From positions 367,053,704-367,117,703 of the forward strand of contig CM062297.1 in the NCBI GenBank assembly GCA_031216915.1: 64,000 nucleotides of DNA. Reading direction: 5' to 3'. Under the pieces are notes generated by a model. That model was given only the letters and a program-made list of their open reading frames with translations, was not told the DNA's origin and did no database searches. This document shows positions 11,560-21,201 of the stretch, one piece after another (positions within the stretch are counted from its first letter, which is position 1; each line of letters begins with the position of its first letter). The DNA comes from Pictodentalium vernedei (lineage: Eukaryota; Mollusca; Scaphopoda; Dentaliida; Dentaliidae). Both the position numbers and the translations under genes were made by a program.

Positions 11560-12626
11560 AGAGTTACAGACGACCAAGATCAAGTCGCATCAGAACTAGT
11601 CAAGCACTGGGAAAGGTAAACGATAAGCGATAGGGCATGGGGAGCCCACCTGAGTGTCCGAATCAGGTCGAGAAAAACCTATCGAACTTCGTGTGCAGCG
11701 AAATTAAAACGGAGGAGGTGCGAAATGTGATCTCAAAATTGAGGGATGGAAAAGCGGGAGGAGTGGATGCCATTCCAAACGAGTTTATCAAAAAGGGGAG
11801 AGGAATTCGTGGAAAGCCTAACTGCCCTTTTCAATCTAGCCATAAAAAATCAAGAGGTCCCAAAGGAGTGATGAGAAAGCAAAGTGACATTTATTCACAA
11901 AAGGGGGAAAAAGACGTTTTGGATAACTATCGAGAGATCTCTGTCAGTAGCAACATTGGAAAAGTTTTCTGTAAAGTCCTGTATGGGAGACTAGAGGAGG
12001 TGATTGAAGAGAAGGGTTTTTTGGGAGAAATCCAGAATGGCTTCAGGAAGGGAAGGCGAGTTACTGACCATCTTTTCACGCTATCCCAAATGATAGAATC
12101 CGCGAAAGCAAAAAAGAAAAAGCTGTTTATGACCTTTTTGGATGTCAAAAAGGCATACGTTAGAGTATGGAGGGAGGGTATGTAGCGCAAGCTGGAGGCT
12201 CTGGGCTTAGGAGGCGAGTTTGTTGGAATTATGAAAGCATTATATAAAGACGTACAGAGTGAACTTAGCCTGGGAAACATTACAACAAAACGTGTGCCTA
12301 TAATAGGCCTAAAACAGGGGTGTATCCTTTCGCCAATCCTGTTTGCATTGTACATCAAAGATTTAGGAGATGAACTCCTGCATAGCGAGGAGGGGGTAGC
12401 AGTTGGGGACTTGAAGATCCCAGGGCTATTTTTTGCAGACGATATGGTGCTAGTGTCAGAAAGCGAAGAGGGGCTAACGAAACAGTTGGGAATTGTTGGG
12501 AAATATGGGAGCAAATGAGGACTCGAACTTAATGAAAGCAAGAGCAAAGTTATACCTGTGGGCCGCAAAGTGGACCCCAGTCGAAGGTGTAGAGTGGGTG
12601 AGTTCTGCATTCCGGAAGGTAGCAGC
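11560..12626 (+). pseudogene. LINE ORF2 central part: reverse transcriptase, interrupted by Polinton
   Basis: Recognisable RT blocks in order: KAGGVDAIPNEF (11750), GFRKGRRVTDHL (12045), FLDVKKAYVRVW (12135), GLKQGCILSPILF (12310) and FADDMVLV (12430), the catalytic Y/FxDD motif. The usual Asp in the AYDRVW part of motif A is Val here. Stops occur at about 12183 and 12516, and the linker before 11750 is out of frame. The gene then meets the Polinton at 12627 and continues after the second AGCAGC at 34979 in the phase expected if the insertion and one AGCAGC are removed, showing that the LINE was there first. Confidence 0.88.
12621..12626. repeat. Polinton target-site duplication, left
   Basis: AGCAGC immediately before the element's first bases AGTAGTATAG. 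The same six bases follow the element at 34979-34984. Six-base duplications are the rule for Polinton integrases. Confidence 0.93.
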
Positions 12627-12954
12627 AGTAGTATAGCATGTACCCGAACGTGCCACATTGGCAGGACCCCGGAAGTGACGTCATGTCACGTGACCTGGTG
12701 GCGCCATGTTTGGATGTCATGGTAACCCGCGTGAGCGGCCATCTTTTGACGTCATCTCCATAGTGATACGTGGTGTGAGAGCGCATGTGCAGCGCGAGTT
12801 GTTAGGGTGATACGTGTTTCCGTCGGCCATTTTGTATACTGGAGGCCACCATAATCTGTATGCAGAGTTATCTCCCCTTATTATCCGATTCTCATCACCT
12901 CTATATCCAATGGCCATATCCCATGGAATCCCTTATTGTGAAACACTCGTGGCT

Positions 12955-13610
12955 ATGGAATCCCTTTTTTGTCGTATGAGGCCATGAGGGCTATGTGGAA
13001 GCCCTCAACGAGTCCTCATATATTATTCCTCATAGCCTCATTGAATTTTGAGGTCATGAGGATCATTAAAAATCCCTCAATGAGGTATAATTTTTTACGA
13101 CTCTTAGCCTCTTTTCAGTATTTGAGGATACCTATGGCCTGGTATTGTTTTATTCGAGGATACCTATCGAGGATAGCTTTTGGAGAATCCCTTTTTTGTC
13201 GTATGAGGCCATGAGGGCTATGTAAAAACCCTCAATGAGTCCTCATTTATTATGCCTCATAGTCTCATTGAATTTTGAGGTCATGAGGGCTATGAAAAAT
13301 TTCTCAATGAGGTATAATTTACTACGACTCTTAGCCTCATTCCGGTATTTAACAGGTATATCCTATGGAATCCCTTTTTGGAAAATGCCTGTGGCTATGG
13401 AATCCCTTTTTGTCGTATGAGGCCATGAGTGCTATGTAAAAACCCTCAATGAGGCCTCATTTATTATCCCTCATACCCTCATTGAATTTTGAGGTCATGA
13501 GGGCCATAAAAAATTCCTCAATGAGGACTAATTCACCATCCCTCTTTGCCTCATCTCGGTATTTTAGGATAATTGTTGTATTGCATTATTGGAGGACACC
13601 TGACATTGGA
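12955..13610. repeat. Palindromic tandem array in left TIR
   Basis: About three units of 190-230 bp. Each contains GTCGTATGAGGCCATGAGG, CCTCATAGCCTCATTGAATT followed by TTGAGGTCATGAGG, and a CCTCAATGAGG-type inverted word. The words CCTCA and TGAGG alternate so that each unit can fold on itself. Open frames of 60-80 codons here are by-products of the repeat. The mirrored array is at about 33600-34250. Confidence 0.8.
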
Positions 13611-13718
13611 CTTTACATCCGGGTACTTCATGCTACATCCGGGTACTTCTGTTGGGGTAGTAGATAAAAAACAAACAACAATATATGTAACATTTCATTT
13701 TTTATTCAAGTATACAAT

Positions 13719-14371
13719 TCAATTTCTCAAAGTATTTGTCTTTGTAGTTCTTCTTGCATGAGCTAACCATTTCATCTTCTTGTGGGTTGGAGCTTCTTCC
13801 CATTGCATGGCCAGGTTCTTGATAAATCTCTCATTTGATAACTTGGTGTTGTTGGCTGCTTTAGTTTCCTGGCTGTCATCTTTGGGTTCCTCTTTCTCTA
13901 GCTGTTTCATAGTTTCATAGTAGTAACTTCAGTCTTCTGATTCTTTGTAGAAACCTCATTTGAGGTTTGAGTGGAAACATCTTTCTTGGTTTGGTTCCTC
14001 TTTGAATCTTCAGTGGAAACTTCATTTGTAGTGGTAACTTCTTTCACAGTAGAAACTTCATTCTTATTGGTAACTTCATTCTTTATGGGAGCTGGCATCT
14101 TTTTCTTGTCTTTAGTAGAAACTTCATTCTTGTTTGTATTGGGAGTCAGTTCTGTCTTTATTCTTTTGGTTAATGATCGGTTAGTATCCACACATCTTTG
14201 TTTCTTTCCACCAGCATCCATGTCTAGATTTTTTCTCTTGGCTGCATTTACCACACGATTCACTTGAGACAGTTCTAGGGAAGTCAGCTTTAATCCAGCA
14301 TCATTCTTGAAGATCTGTATATGTAAGTCATCTTTGAATCTGAGCACCGTTGTTGACACAGACATCTTCAC
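13719..14371 (-). CDS. TIR-encoded repeat-rich basic protein, left copy
   Basis: The frame starts at 14371 with MKMSVSTTVL. The N-terminal 50 residues look folded (FKDDLHIQIFKND, LELSQVNRVVNAA). A Lys-rich stretch follows, then a long low-complexity region of Lys/Asn/Glu/Val/Ser/Thr in which NEVST and KNEVST recur about seven times. A C-terminal segment rich in Trp, Lys and Arg (NLAMQWEEAPTHKKMKWLAH) lies near 13725-13870. A TATA box is 47 bp upstream. The right arm has the mirrored copy (32855-33480). Function unknown; a basic, disordered middle suggests nucleic-acid or chromatin binding, which is inference. The gene is part of a fossil element and is not fully open. Confidence 0.6.
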
Positions 14372-14417
14372 TCTTCGACGTCCAAAACGAAAATGAATTT
14401 ATTTTCGTAGCAACACT

Positions 14418-14426
14418 CCTTTTATA
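14418..14426 (-). promoter_or_regulatory. TATA box of the left TIR repeat-rich gene
   Basis: TATAAAAGG on the minus strand, 47 bp from the ATG at 14371. The same box and spacing are kept in the mirrored copy at 32800-32808. Confidence 0.7.
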
Positions 14427-14434
14427 CCTTTTTT

Positions 14435-14860
14435 CTAATCATCTTCTTCTTCTTCATCACCATCATCAACTCTGAATGAGTAGTTTGACATAAGGTCGTC
14501 GAACAGAAATCTTCGCTTTTCCAAAGCATATTTCTGGGATTCTTCAAAGTCATAATCCTCTTCTTCACGTAGACGCTTGGCTGCTTCTTGAATTTTCTTA
14601 TGAATTGAGTCGTTGCAAAAATTTCTAATGTGCACAAGGGTATTAAGGTATTTCTCACTAATGGCTTCTCTGACATTTTTTTGAAGTGCTCATTTTGCTG
14701 TTTCAACTGCATCATTTCCATCCATGCCATCCTCGATATATTTGTTCATGAGGTTGTCAAAATCATCTTGATATTTGCCATAGGCACTTTGGACGATAGT
14801 TTCCATCACAGAAACGTCTTCTTCTTCGTCTTCTTCTTCCTCTTCATTTGTGTCCTGACT
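14435..14860 (-). CDS. TIR-encoded acidic protein, left copy
   Basis: The C-terminal open segment (14435-14635) contains IHKKIQEAAKRLREEEDYDF and RRFLFDDLMSNYSF and ends in a run of Asp and Glu. Upstream there are further Glu/Asp-rich codons near 14810-14860. It lies directly upstream of the repeat-rich gene in the same direction, so the two may form one transcription unit. The mirrored copy is at 32353-32791. No family recognised; the acidic tails next to a basic neighbour suggest a partner pair, which is inference. Belongs to a fossil element; not fully open. Confidence 0.5.
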
Positions 14861-15620
14861 GTGTCAATGCTCTGTCCGATATCCTATAAAAGGGTCGTGC
14901 TCATAAGCAATTTGTTATTTGTAATCTGACCTTCGAAGAGAGCGGACACGATGCAATCTTGTTGTGCACCAAAACATTGGTCAATAGATTCGGGCACCGA
15001 TGAGAGTAGGTAATAAAGGAGAGTTTACGACCACTTGTACATGTACGTGTACAAACATACGCACACGATGCGTTCACCAACGTGGAATTCAGTGTTAAAT
15101 CACACGCTTGTTCACAAAAACTGTACATGGTCTTGAATCCCCCTCATGTACAGTTGTGACTCCTAGATCGCGCTTTTAACGTTCAAATACTCGTGGTGAA
15201 TGCGCGTTTTTAAAAAAAGGTGAAATCGTACAGTTCACTTGTATCTTGTACGTAATTTTTCGTCGACGTTCCCATCGCAGATCAGACCATCGATCCATCG
15301 TCGGCGAACGCGAGCAAAAGCAAAAAATTCTGGGTCTCATCAAAAAACAGTTTTGGGGACTATAGACCAGCGGTCCAGAACCCGCAATTGCGTTGGTACA
15401 GATGGTCCAGAACTCTCCCTTGTTTTTGAGGCGGTGGGTTTTTTTTATCTCCCATTTATGACATTATTAGGGGAATTCCTCCACGATGAGAAATTCTCAA
15501 AAGACTCAGCTGATCGAGTGATCGGATCGCTCGATTCTCGTAAAAACTCGATCTGAACGAAGAGTGTTGTTGTCGTCGGTGTGTTGGAAATTCGCGAACC
15601 CTCTGTCACGTTTTTGATTG

Positions 15621-15640
15621 ATATATATATATAGGGGAGA
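15621..15640 (+). promoter_or_regulatory. AT-rich promoter-like motif (rightward block)
   Basis: ATATATATATATAGGGGAGA followed by an A-run, about 80 bp before the ATG at 15719. It matches motifs before the capsid gene, the small paralogue genes and the polymerase gene. The background is AT-rich, so the call rests on the repeated TATATATATA-AAGAGA-A-run order. Confidence 0.45.
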
Positions 15641-15718
15641 AAAAAAATATAAATAAATAGTTATTTAGAAAATTAAATATATCAAATCGAATAGATAATA
15701 AAAAAAAATACGTAAATC

Positions 15719-16077
15719 ATGAGCGATTCTCAGACTATTAGAGCGAGGTTTCTTTTAAACATGCTGATGAGAGCATACGCAATCTGCGTGAACGAACAAC
15801 TACGTCCCATCTTGTTAGAACGATGCGTCGGATGTCAGGATTATCTAGACTTCGATCACGAGAATCATTCGTGTCTAACGATGGAAAGGGAAGATATGGT
15901 CGTCATGTATTTCGAACCGGCGTTTGTGATGTGATCATGTTTTGGAAGAGATTAGTCTTCTGTAAGAATCGAGACAGGCCCACAGATTCAGAAGAACTGA
16001 AATTGGTGCGTAGAAGTTTGACTTTAGAAGACAAGGGATACATCAAGAAATTATTGCTGAACGAAGCATACATCTAA
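15719..16077 (+). CDS. Small Polinton protein with Cys/His cluster
   Basis: The region holds two overlapping short open frames. The first begins MSDSQTIRARF and has a CVGCQDYLDFDHENHSC cluster that could bind a metal ion. The second supplies a basic Lys/Arg-rich C-terminal stretch with KLVRRSLTLEDKGYIKKLLL. It is the first gene of the rightward block, with a TATA-like motif about 80 bp upstream. I do not recognise a family name. Small proteins of this kind sit at this position in other Polintons as far as I recall, but that is not checked. Part of a fossil element. Confidence 0.5.
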
Positions 16078-16197
16078 GTTTTTTTTTCGTTGATATAAAA
16101 ATAAGGGAGCGTAGAAAATAAAAAAAAAAAAAAAATAAATACACACATAAATTTTTTTTTTTATCTAATTAGAAAGAAAGAAAGAAAAAAACACAAA

Positions 16198-16859
16198 ATG
16201 AGAACCAGAAATAAATTGTATCCGACGTTAGTGGACGACGAGGACGAGAAGCCGAACGGAGTTTTGCCGACGGCACCATTGCTAGAAGAAAGAGAAAGAG
16301 GAGAGAGGTATCGCATCGATCAAATCAGTAGAATCCAATTGTATCTGACTCGAGAGAGAGATTCTCGTCGTTCCCTCAAGAAGAAGTATTCGCGTTTCGT
16401 GACAGTCGTCAATGCGATCGACACGACACTCATCACGATTTCCATGGGTTTACACGCGGCCGGCATCGGATTGTTGTCGACCGCGGTCGGCATTCCGATC
16501 GTGTTGACCGTAGAAGGAGTGGCTCTCACCGCCGGATTGTTTAGCACGCTCAGAAACTTTTTGAGTAGGAAATTATATCTGAAGGCGAGGAAACACGACA
16601 AGATTCACGTCTTGGCCGACTCCAAGATCGACACGATATCCGAAATGATCTCTATGGCGTTGAAAGACGGTAGGATATCGGATGGAGAATACTTCGCGAT
16701 ATTGAGCGAGAAAACGAAATACGATGCCATGAAAGAAGCCGTGAGAATCAAGACTCGTCAGATCATCAAGGAAGAGATGAAGGATTCTCTCATGGAAAAG
16801 GGGAGGAAAGAGGCCAGGGAGGAATTCAGTAAGATGATAGAACTCAAGAGCAGTGATTG

Positions 16860-16860
<1 letters not shown>
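16198..16860 (+). CDS. Conserved Polinton membrane protein
   Basis: A 220-residue frame that looks whole. Residues 1-60 are charged and hydrophilic. Residues about 68-120 form two hydrophobic helices separated by a short turn (VNAIDTTLITISMGLHAAG and GLLSTAVGIPIVLTVEGVAL). The C-terminal 100 residues are a charged helical domain with HDKIHVLADSKIDTISEMIS and DGRISDGEYFAIL. This two-helix plus KHDKI...K.DTI...IS...DG.ISD pattern is familiar from membrane proteins of Polintons and adintoviruses. It may sit in an internal virion membrane or act in host-membrane passage; its exact role is not known. It follows the small Cys/His gene by about 120 bp in the same direction. Confidence 0.7.

Positions 16861-16868
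<8 letters not shown>

Positions 16869-16927
<59 letters not shown>
16869..16927. repeat. (TA)n microsatellite
   Basis: About 29 TA dinucleotides between the membrane-protein and PLA2-like genes. Could double as a TATA source for the downstream gene at 16990. Confidence 0.9.
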
Positions 16928-16934
<7 letters not shown>

Positions 16935-16989
16935 TTAAATTTATATATAAAATAAAAAAAACGAAATTAATTTAAATAACTCTTAAAAA

Positions 16990-17520
16990 ATGTATTGCGT
17001 AAAGTGTAAGAGAGTTACTGAGGCGAGTAATTCTAGAGAAGTGCGAACTAAAAACGACAGATGGATGCTTCGCGGAATTTGCAACGTGTGTGGTTCTATC
17101 AAGACTCGATTCGTCAAACAAAAGAACGCGAGCAAAGGTAAAGGCATCGTGAATAAAATGATCAACAATCTACCTTTTGAAATGCATCTGCCTGGTCACA
17201 GTTTCACGGGACCCGGAACGAAATTGAACAAGAGACTCAACGCCGAGCTGACTCCCAAATCTTGGAGCAAACCCGTGAATAGGGTGGACGCGGCCGCGTA
17301 TGATCACGATCTGTGCTACGCCGGACATCCCGACACCAAGACTCGCAACGACGTCTGCGATAAAAACATGTTGGGGAGATTGAGAGGCATATCGAATCCG
17401 ACCAGGAGAGAGAAGATGGAACGTTCGCTGGTCGGCAATCTGATCGGTGCGAAACGTCGATTCGGATGGGGCGTTCAAAAAAAAAAAGCGCATCTGAAAA
17501 GAAGAAGAAACGATTATTGA
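16990..17520 (+). CDS. Virion protein: N-terminal zinc ribbon plus PLA2-like domain
   Basis: A 176-residue frame that looks whole. Residues 1-45 form a zinc ribbon with paired cysteines C3/C6 and C31/C34, of the DUF5679 type. Residues about 60-130 match the phospholipase A2-like domain of parvovirus VP1 proteins: LPGHSFTGPGTKL (calcium loop) and RVDAAAYDHDLCY, with the His106-Asp107 catalytic pair. The basic tail (KKKAHLKRRRNDY) may act as a nuclear signal. In parvoviruses this domain opens endosomal membranes during entry; a similar role in adintovirus-like virions is proposed. Its 3' end overlaps the integrase frame by about 55 bp. Confidence 0.85.
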   Translation: MYCVKCKRVTEASNSREVRTKNDRWMLRGICNVCGSIKTRFVKQKNASKGKGIVNKMINNLPFEMHLPGHSFTGPGTKLNKRLNAELTPKSWSKPVNRVDAAAYDHDLCYAGHPDTKTRNDVCDKNMLGRLRGISNPTRREKMERSLVGNLIGAKRRFGWGVQKKKAHLKRRRNDY

Positions 17521-18320
17521 CGAGCGAATTGGCCGAGGAGTTACACAAACCCATAGTGCGTAAATTTCGAAAGAGAAGGGTGTTCGTGAAGGGTTTGGAT
17601 GACATTTGGTCTGCCGACTTGGTCGACATGAGATCGTTTTCGAGGTGGAACGAGGGCGTCAAATATCTATTGACGGTCATCGACGTGTTTTCCAAATACG
17701 GTTGGATCAGAGCTTTGAAGAATAAATCGGGACCTTGCGTCGCCGAGGCTCTGAAGAGCGTGTTCGACTCGTCTTCTCGAAAACCGAGTAAATTGTGGGT
17801 GGACAAGGGAAAGGAATTCTACAACAAGGACGTTCGTCAATTGGTAGACCTCTACTCGATCGAAAACGAAGAGAAAGCCAGCGTGGTGGAACGTTGGAAT
17901 CGAATGATGAAGGAGAAGATGCACAGATACTTCACGGCGAATTCGACCAAGAAATACATATACGCTCTGAACGGTCTGGTCAAAGATTACAACAACACGT
18001 GACACAGATCGATCAAGATGACTCCCGCGGAAGCTAGCGATCCTCGAAACGAAAAACGGGTCTACGCGAATCTATATCCCAAGAGATCTAAGATCAGGAA
18101 GAAGTCTAGAACGCCGAAATTTGCGGTCGGCGATCGAGTGAGAATCTACGCTTATAAGAAGCACTTCGAAAAGGGTTATACTCCTCGATGGACCTCGGAA
18201 ATCTTTGTGATCATCAAAATATTTATCACCGATCCGGTGACTTACGAAATTGAAGCTTTGGATGGAGAAGAGATCATCGGAAAGTTTTACGAACAACAAT
18301 TACAGAAGACGAAGTTTTGA
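17466..18320 (+). CDS. Polinton integrase (retroviral-type, rve) region
   Basis: The core domain shows WSADLVDM, then KYLLTVIDVFSKYGW, WVDKGKEFYN and SVVERWNRMMKEKM, the DDE blocks of the rve integrase superfamily. The downstream part carries FAVGDRVRIYAYKKHFEKGY and WTSEIFVI, the SH3/chromo-like C-terminal domain that binds DNA in Polinton and retrotransposon integrases. The enzyme joins element ends to the target, giving the 6-bp AGCAGC duplication seen here. The product is related to retroviral integrase but belongs to the Polinton; there is no reverse transcriptase next to it. The gene is broken in this fossil copy. Confidence 0.92.
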
Positions 18321-18379
18321 TGAAGAACACAAAAAATTTTTTTTATTTACTCTCTTTGACATTTTCTTGTTTACACACA

Positions 18380-18400
18380 TATATATATAAGAGAGAAAAA
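18380..18400 (+). promoter_or_regulatory. AT-rich promoter-like motif of the capsid gene
   Basis: TATATATATAAGAGAGAAAA, about 95-110 bp before the capsid ATG at 18493. One of at least four similar motifs in the element. Confidence 0.5.
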
Positions 18401-18492
18401 AAAATAATAATAAAAAATAATTAAAAACTATTTTTTTAGATAAAGAAAGCAAGTGAATTAATAAACAAAAAAAACCCTAAAAATCCTTTAAA

Positions 18493-19767
18493 ATGACAAA
18501 TATACTAGATATAGCACAAAGCATAGTGAAAGATGAAAGTATTCAAGAATATGAGGTTCACGAATATGAACCGGTAACCGGGACGAGTTTGAACAATGCG
18601 GGAGAGATAAGAATCAACGTCGAAACTCAAGATCTATTCATACATCCTAGCGAGAGTTACATAGTGGTGCAGGGACGTCTCACCAAGGAAGATGGGAGCG
18701 ACTACGCCGACGACGACACGGTTACTCTTGCCAATAATGGCATCATGCATCTATTCAGTAACATAAAATACATGCTATCCGGACAAGAGATAGAATCTGT
18801 TTTTCATCCCGGTCAGGCCACCACGATGTTTGGACTCTTGATGTATCCTGATGATTTTTCGAAATCCAGAGGACTTAATCAGTTGTGGGTGAAAGACACC
18901 ATAGGCCCTGCTAGCGCAGGCGCCGCCACGATATTTGACTACGTCGTCAAGACGTCCAGACCTAAAGGAACGTTTTCGTTCAGGATACCTTTGAAACACA
19001 TCTTTGGATTCGCAGACGATTACAACAAGATCATGTACGGATTCAAACACAATCTGACGTTGATTCGAAAAGGAAACGATGATGCAATAGTGAAACTCAC
19101 CGTGACCGATGTGGGTAAGATAACTCTACACAAGATATCGTGGTTCGTTCCGCACGTGGAGCCTTCGATCGTGGAGAAAGCGCGTCTCTACAAGATCATA
19201 GAATTCAAGAGTAAATTACCCATGGGATTTAGAATGAGACAGTGCGACACGGCTAGCATTCCTCTCTCCACGAATCACTTCGATTGGAGATTGACGGTGA
19301 AATACGCTTCCGAGAGACCGCGTTTCATCGTGGTTGCGTTTCAGACCGATAGGGACGGGTCTCAGGAAAAGAATGCGTCGCTGTTCAATCACTGCCATTT
19401 GAGAAACATGCAAGTGTTTCTGAACGCCATGAGATATCCAGCAATCGATTACAACACGTCGTTCGACAAGAATGATTTCTCCAGACTGTACGGCGACGCC
19501 GCTGATTTTAGAAAGAAGTATCACGGTCTAGACGAATTGATGAGCAACCCCAACATATCTCCCGGCGAATACAAGTCAATGTATCCCATGTTTGTGTTCG
19601 ACGTCAGTAAACAGAGTGAACGACTCAAGAGTAGCGTGTTAGACATTCAGATCAAGATGCAATTTGATAGGAATGTGCCGACAAAAACCGAAGCCTTCGC
19701 CCTGGTCCTGTCGGACAGAGAATTACAATTCGAATCAGACGGAAATAAGATGTCGATCATTCGATGA
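18493..19767 (+). CDS. Major capsid protein (double jelly-roll)
   Basis: A 424-residue frame that looks whole, about the size of animal Polinton capsid proteins. The N-terminal part has EVHEYEPVTGTSLNN (21-35) and DLFIHPSESYIVVQGRLTK (47-65), followed by LFSNIKYMLSGQEIES, PGQATTMFGLLMYPDDFSKS and GTFSFRIPLKHIFGFADDY. These are the conserved blocks of Polinton/adintovirus hexon-like proteins, predicted to fold as two jelly rolls and form pseudo-hexameric trimers. Strong similarity to many invertebrate Polinton capsids is from memory. It is the last gene of the rightward block and converges with the fibre-like gene, with a hairpin between them. Confidence 0.93.
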   Translation: MTNILDIAQSIVKDESIQEYEVHEYEPVTGTSLNNAGEIRINVETQDLFIHPSESYIVVQGRLTKEDGSDYADDDTVTLANNGIMHLFSNIKYMLSGQEIESVFHPGQATTMFGLLMYPDDFSKSRGLNQLWVKDTIGPASAGAATIFDYVVKTSRPKGTFSFRIPLKHIFGFADDYNKIMYGFKHNLTLIRKGNDDAIVKLTVTDVGKITLHKISWFVPHVEPSIVEKARLYKIIEFKSKLPMGFRMRQCDTASIPLSTNHFDWRLTVKYASERPRFIVVAFQTDRDGSQEKNASLFNHCHLRNMQVFLNAMRYPAIDYNTSFDKNDFSRLYGDAADFRKKYHGLDELMSNPNISPGEYKSMYPMFVFDVSKQSERLKSSVLDIQIKMQFDRNVPTKTEAFALVLSDRELQFESDGNKMSIIR

Positions 19768-19820
19768 GAGACGAGTGTGTGAAAAAAAAAAAAAATAAAA
19801 AACAAAAAAAAAAATAAAAA

Positions 19821-19940
19821 AGTAATGAGTCATTATTAAAAACAAAAAAAAAAAAAAACAAAAAAAAAATAAATAAAGTAATGTGATCTAGAGAGATTGA
19901 ACATCTCTCTATATCTCATTACTTTTTTTTTTGTTGTTTT
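19821..19940. terminator. Hairpins between convergent capsid and fibre-like genes
   Basis: A palindrome AGTAATGAGTCATTATT (19821-19837) is followed by a longer imperfect hairpin in which AAGTAATGTGATCTAGAGAG pairs with CTCTCTATATCTCATTACTT, all within A- and T-runs. The same ATCTCATTACTTTTTTTTTT word closes the next convergent pair near 27050. The position suggests a two-way transcript end or polyadenylation region. Confidence 0.55.
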
Positions 19941-19997
19941 TTTTGTTTTCTAATAATCACACATTTTTTTTTTTTTAATTCATTATTTTCCACGCGT

Positions 19998-21201
19998 TCA
20001 CTGTTTGTTCAAAGGATCCAGTTCGATCAGTAGACTCACCACGGAAGTGGCGGCTTCGGGATTATTGGTTTTCGTGATGAAATTAATCCTGTCTCCAGCG
20101 TTCACTTTGAGAGGCGTGTCGAACGTGCTAGCATTCGCGTGTTGATTCTCAGTCTTTTCGATGCTGTATCTCTTATTGCTCTCCACACCATTCACCATGA
20201 GATTGACGACCACTCTGTTATTCAAATCCGAGGAAGCCAGACTCATTCAAAGGATTTCACCTCCCAGCAACATGGGATATCCCACCTGACCGTGTTTCGA
20301 TCCGCTACTTCCATTTCCGAAAGACCACTCAGCTTTTCCTTCATCTAAGGTGCCAGCCTCTTCGGCCCACACGGTGATCAATTGTCTAGCATATTTGACT
20401 TTCTCCACCACCGAAATCAGGGTGCAGGCATCCGTCATGTGCACGGGTTCCGGTAGATTCGTGAGCGCGTGTCCACCCATGTCTAGTTTACCTTCCATGA
20501 TGTCGCCTTTTCTCCAGACCGCGTTGTCGTCCACATACTTTCTGCTGACAGCGCTGGAATCGAATTCGGGATCGTGATCGAGACCGAATAAATTGTGACC
20601 GTTCATGTTGATACCACCCTCCATGGAATCCCGCATTCAGATCCGATTTCATTTCACGTCCATCAGACTTTCTCTGTTCCAGATCTACGTAGTGTTTGGT
20701 CGCCACGTCCTTGGGATTCATGGGAGTGGCCACGTTCGTTATTTTGTTATAATTGGCGTTCAATTCCGAGTGCATCGTTTTCATAACATATTTTTTCCTC
20801 AGCTGTTCGCTGAATCTCGCGTGAGAGTCGTCCACGTATTTCTTGGTCGTGGCATCGGTGGGATCTACGGGATTCACGACGTTCACCAAACGTTTGGATT
20901 TCAGATCCAGATCGCCAGTCATGGTTTTATCCACATAATTATCCAGCAGGATTCGTTCGAAATCGGCGTTCCCCCTGTCGACGTATTTTTTAGTCGCAGC
21001 ATCTGCGAGATCTATCGGCTCGGGAAGATTGTAGAGCTTCTTATCGTTCATGTTCAAAGGTTCTTCTCGAGGTTCGTATCTCCGAACGTAACGTTCGTCC
21101 AAGTTGGCAACGTCGTAACCATCGTCAACTTCGAACCGCTTCCTCTTCTTTCTCGGGTTGACTTTTTCATCATCACTTCTACCAAATTTATCGACTGGCA
21201 T
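19998..21201 (-). CDS. Fibre-like (receptor-binding type) protein region
   Basis: The start at 21201 reads MPVDKFGRSDDEK, then a basic KKRKRF patch. After this come at least four units of about 45 residues, each ending in a (D/S)A(A/T)(T/S)(K/R)KYVD-like motif with LVNVVNP, ITNVATP or LTNLPEP in the middle. This is the shape of phage tail-fibre and adenovirus-fibre-like shaft repeats. The last part (near 19998-20246) is a small beta-rich segment, MSLASSDLNNRVVVNLMVNG onward, which could be a head or a separate small protein. A likely trimeric adhesin on the virion is inference. The gene is broken in this copy. Its 3' end faces the capsid gene. Confidence 0.7.

Larger units (their letters stand above)
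9812..12626 (+). mobile_element. LINE (CR1/L2-like group), 5' part
   Basis: Carries in order the end of an SGNH-esterase ORF1, an APE-type endonuclease and a reverse transcriptase. The coding sequence stops at 12626 because a Polinton is inserted; the remainder resumes at 34979. The 5' end is truncated and begins within a hairpin. Clade assignment rests on the SGNH esterase plus APE/RT combination known in CR1/L2-group elements and is not certain. Several in-frame stops and a G17 homopolymer make it inactive. Confidence 0.85.
12627..15485. repeat. Polinton terminal inverted repeat, left arm
   Basis: About 2.86 kb matching 31845-34978 in inverted orientation. From outside inward: a 230-bp GC-richer end with GTGACGTCA and CACGTGAC words, a palindromic tandem array, a repeat-rich protein gene, an acidic protein gene, and a segment ending at TTATTAGGGGAATTCC where the two arms diverge. 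Such length is well above the few hundred bases usual for Polintons. Confidence 0.92.

Noticed and set aside
12955-13610. CRISPR-like array
   Set aside because: Units are 190-230 bp, palindromic and contiguous without unique spacers, and lie in an animal mobile element.
16990-17520. Host secreted phospholipase or venom gene
   Set aside because: No signal peptide, the disulphide pattern is lacking, and the zinc ribbon plus Polinton position fit a virion protein.
17466-18320. Retrovirus or LTR element
   Set aside because: The integrase has no reverse transcriptase, protease of the aspartic type or LTRs beside it, and all neighbours are Polinton genes.
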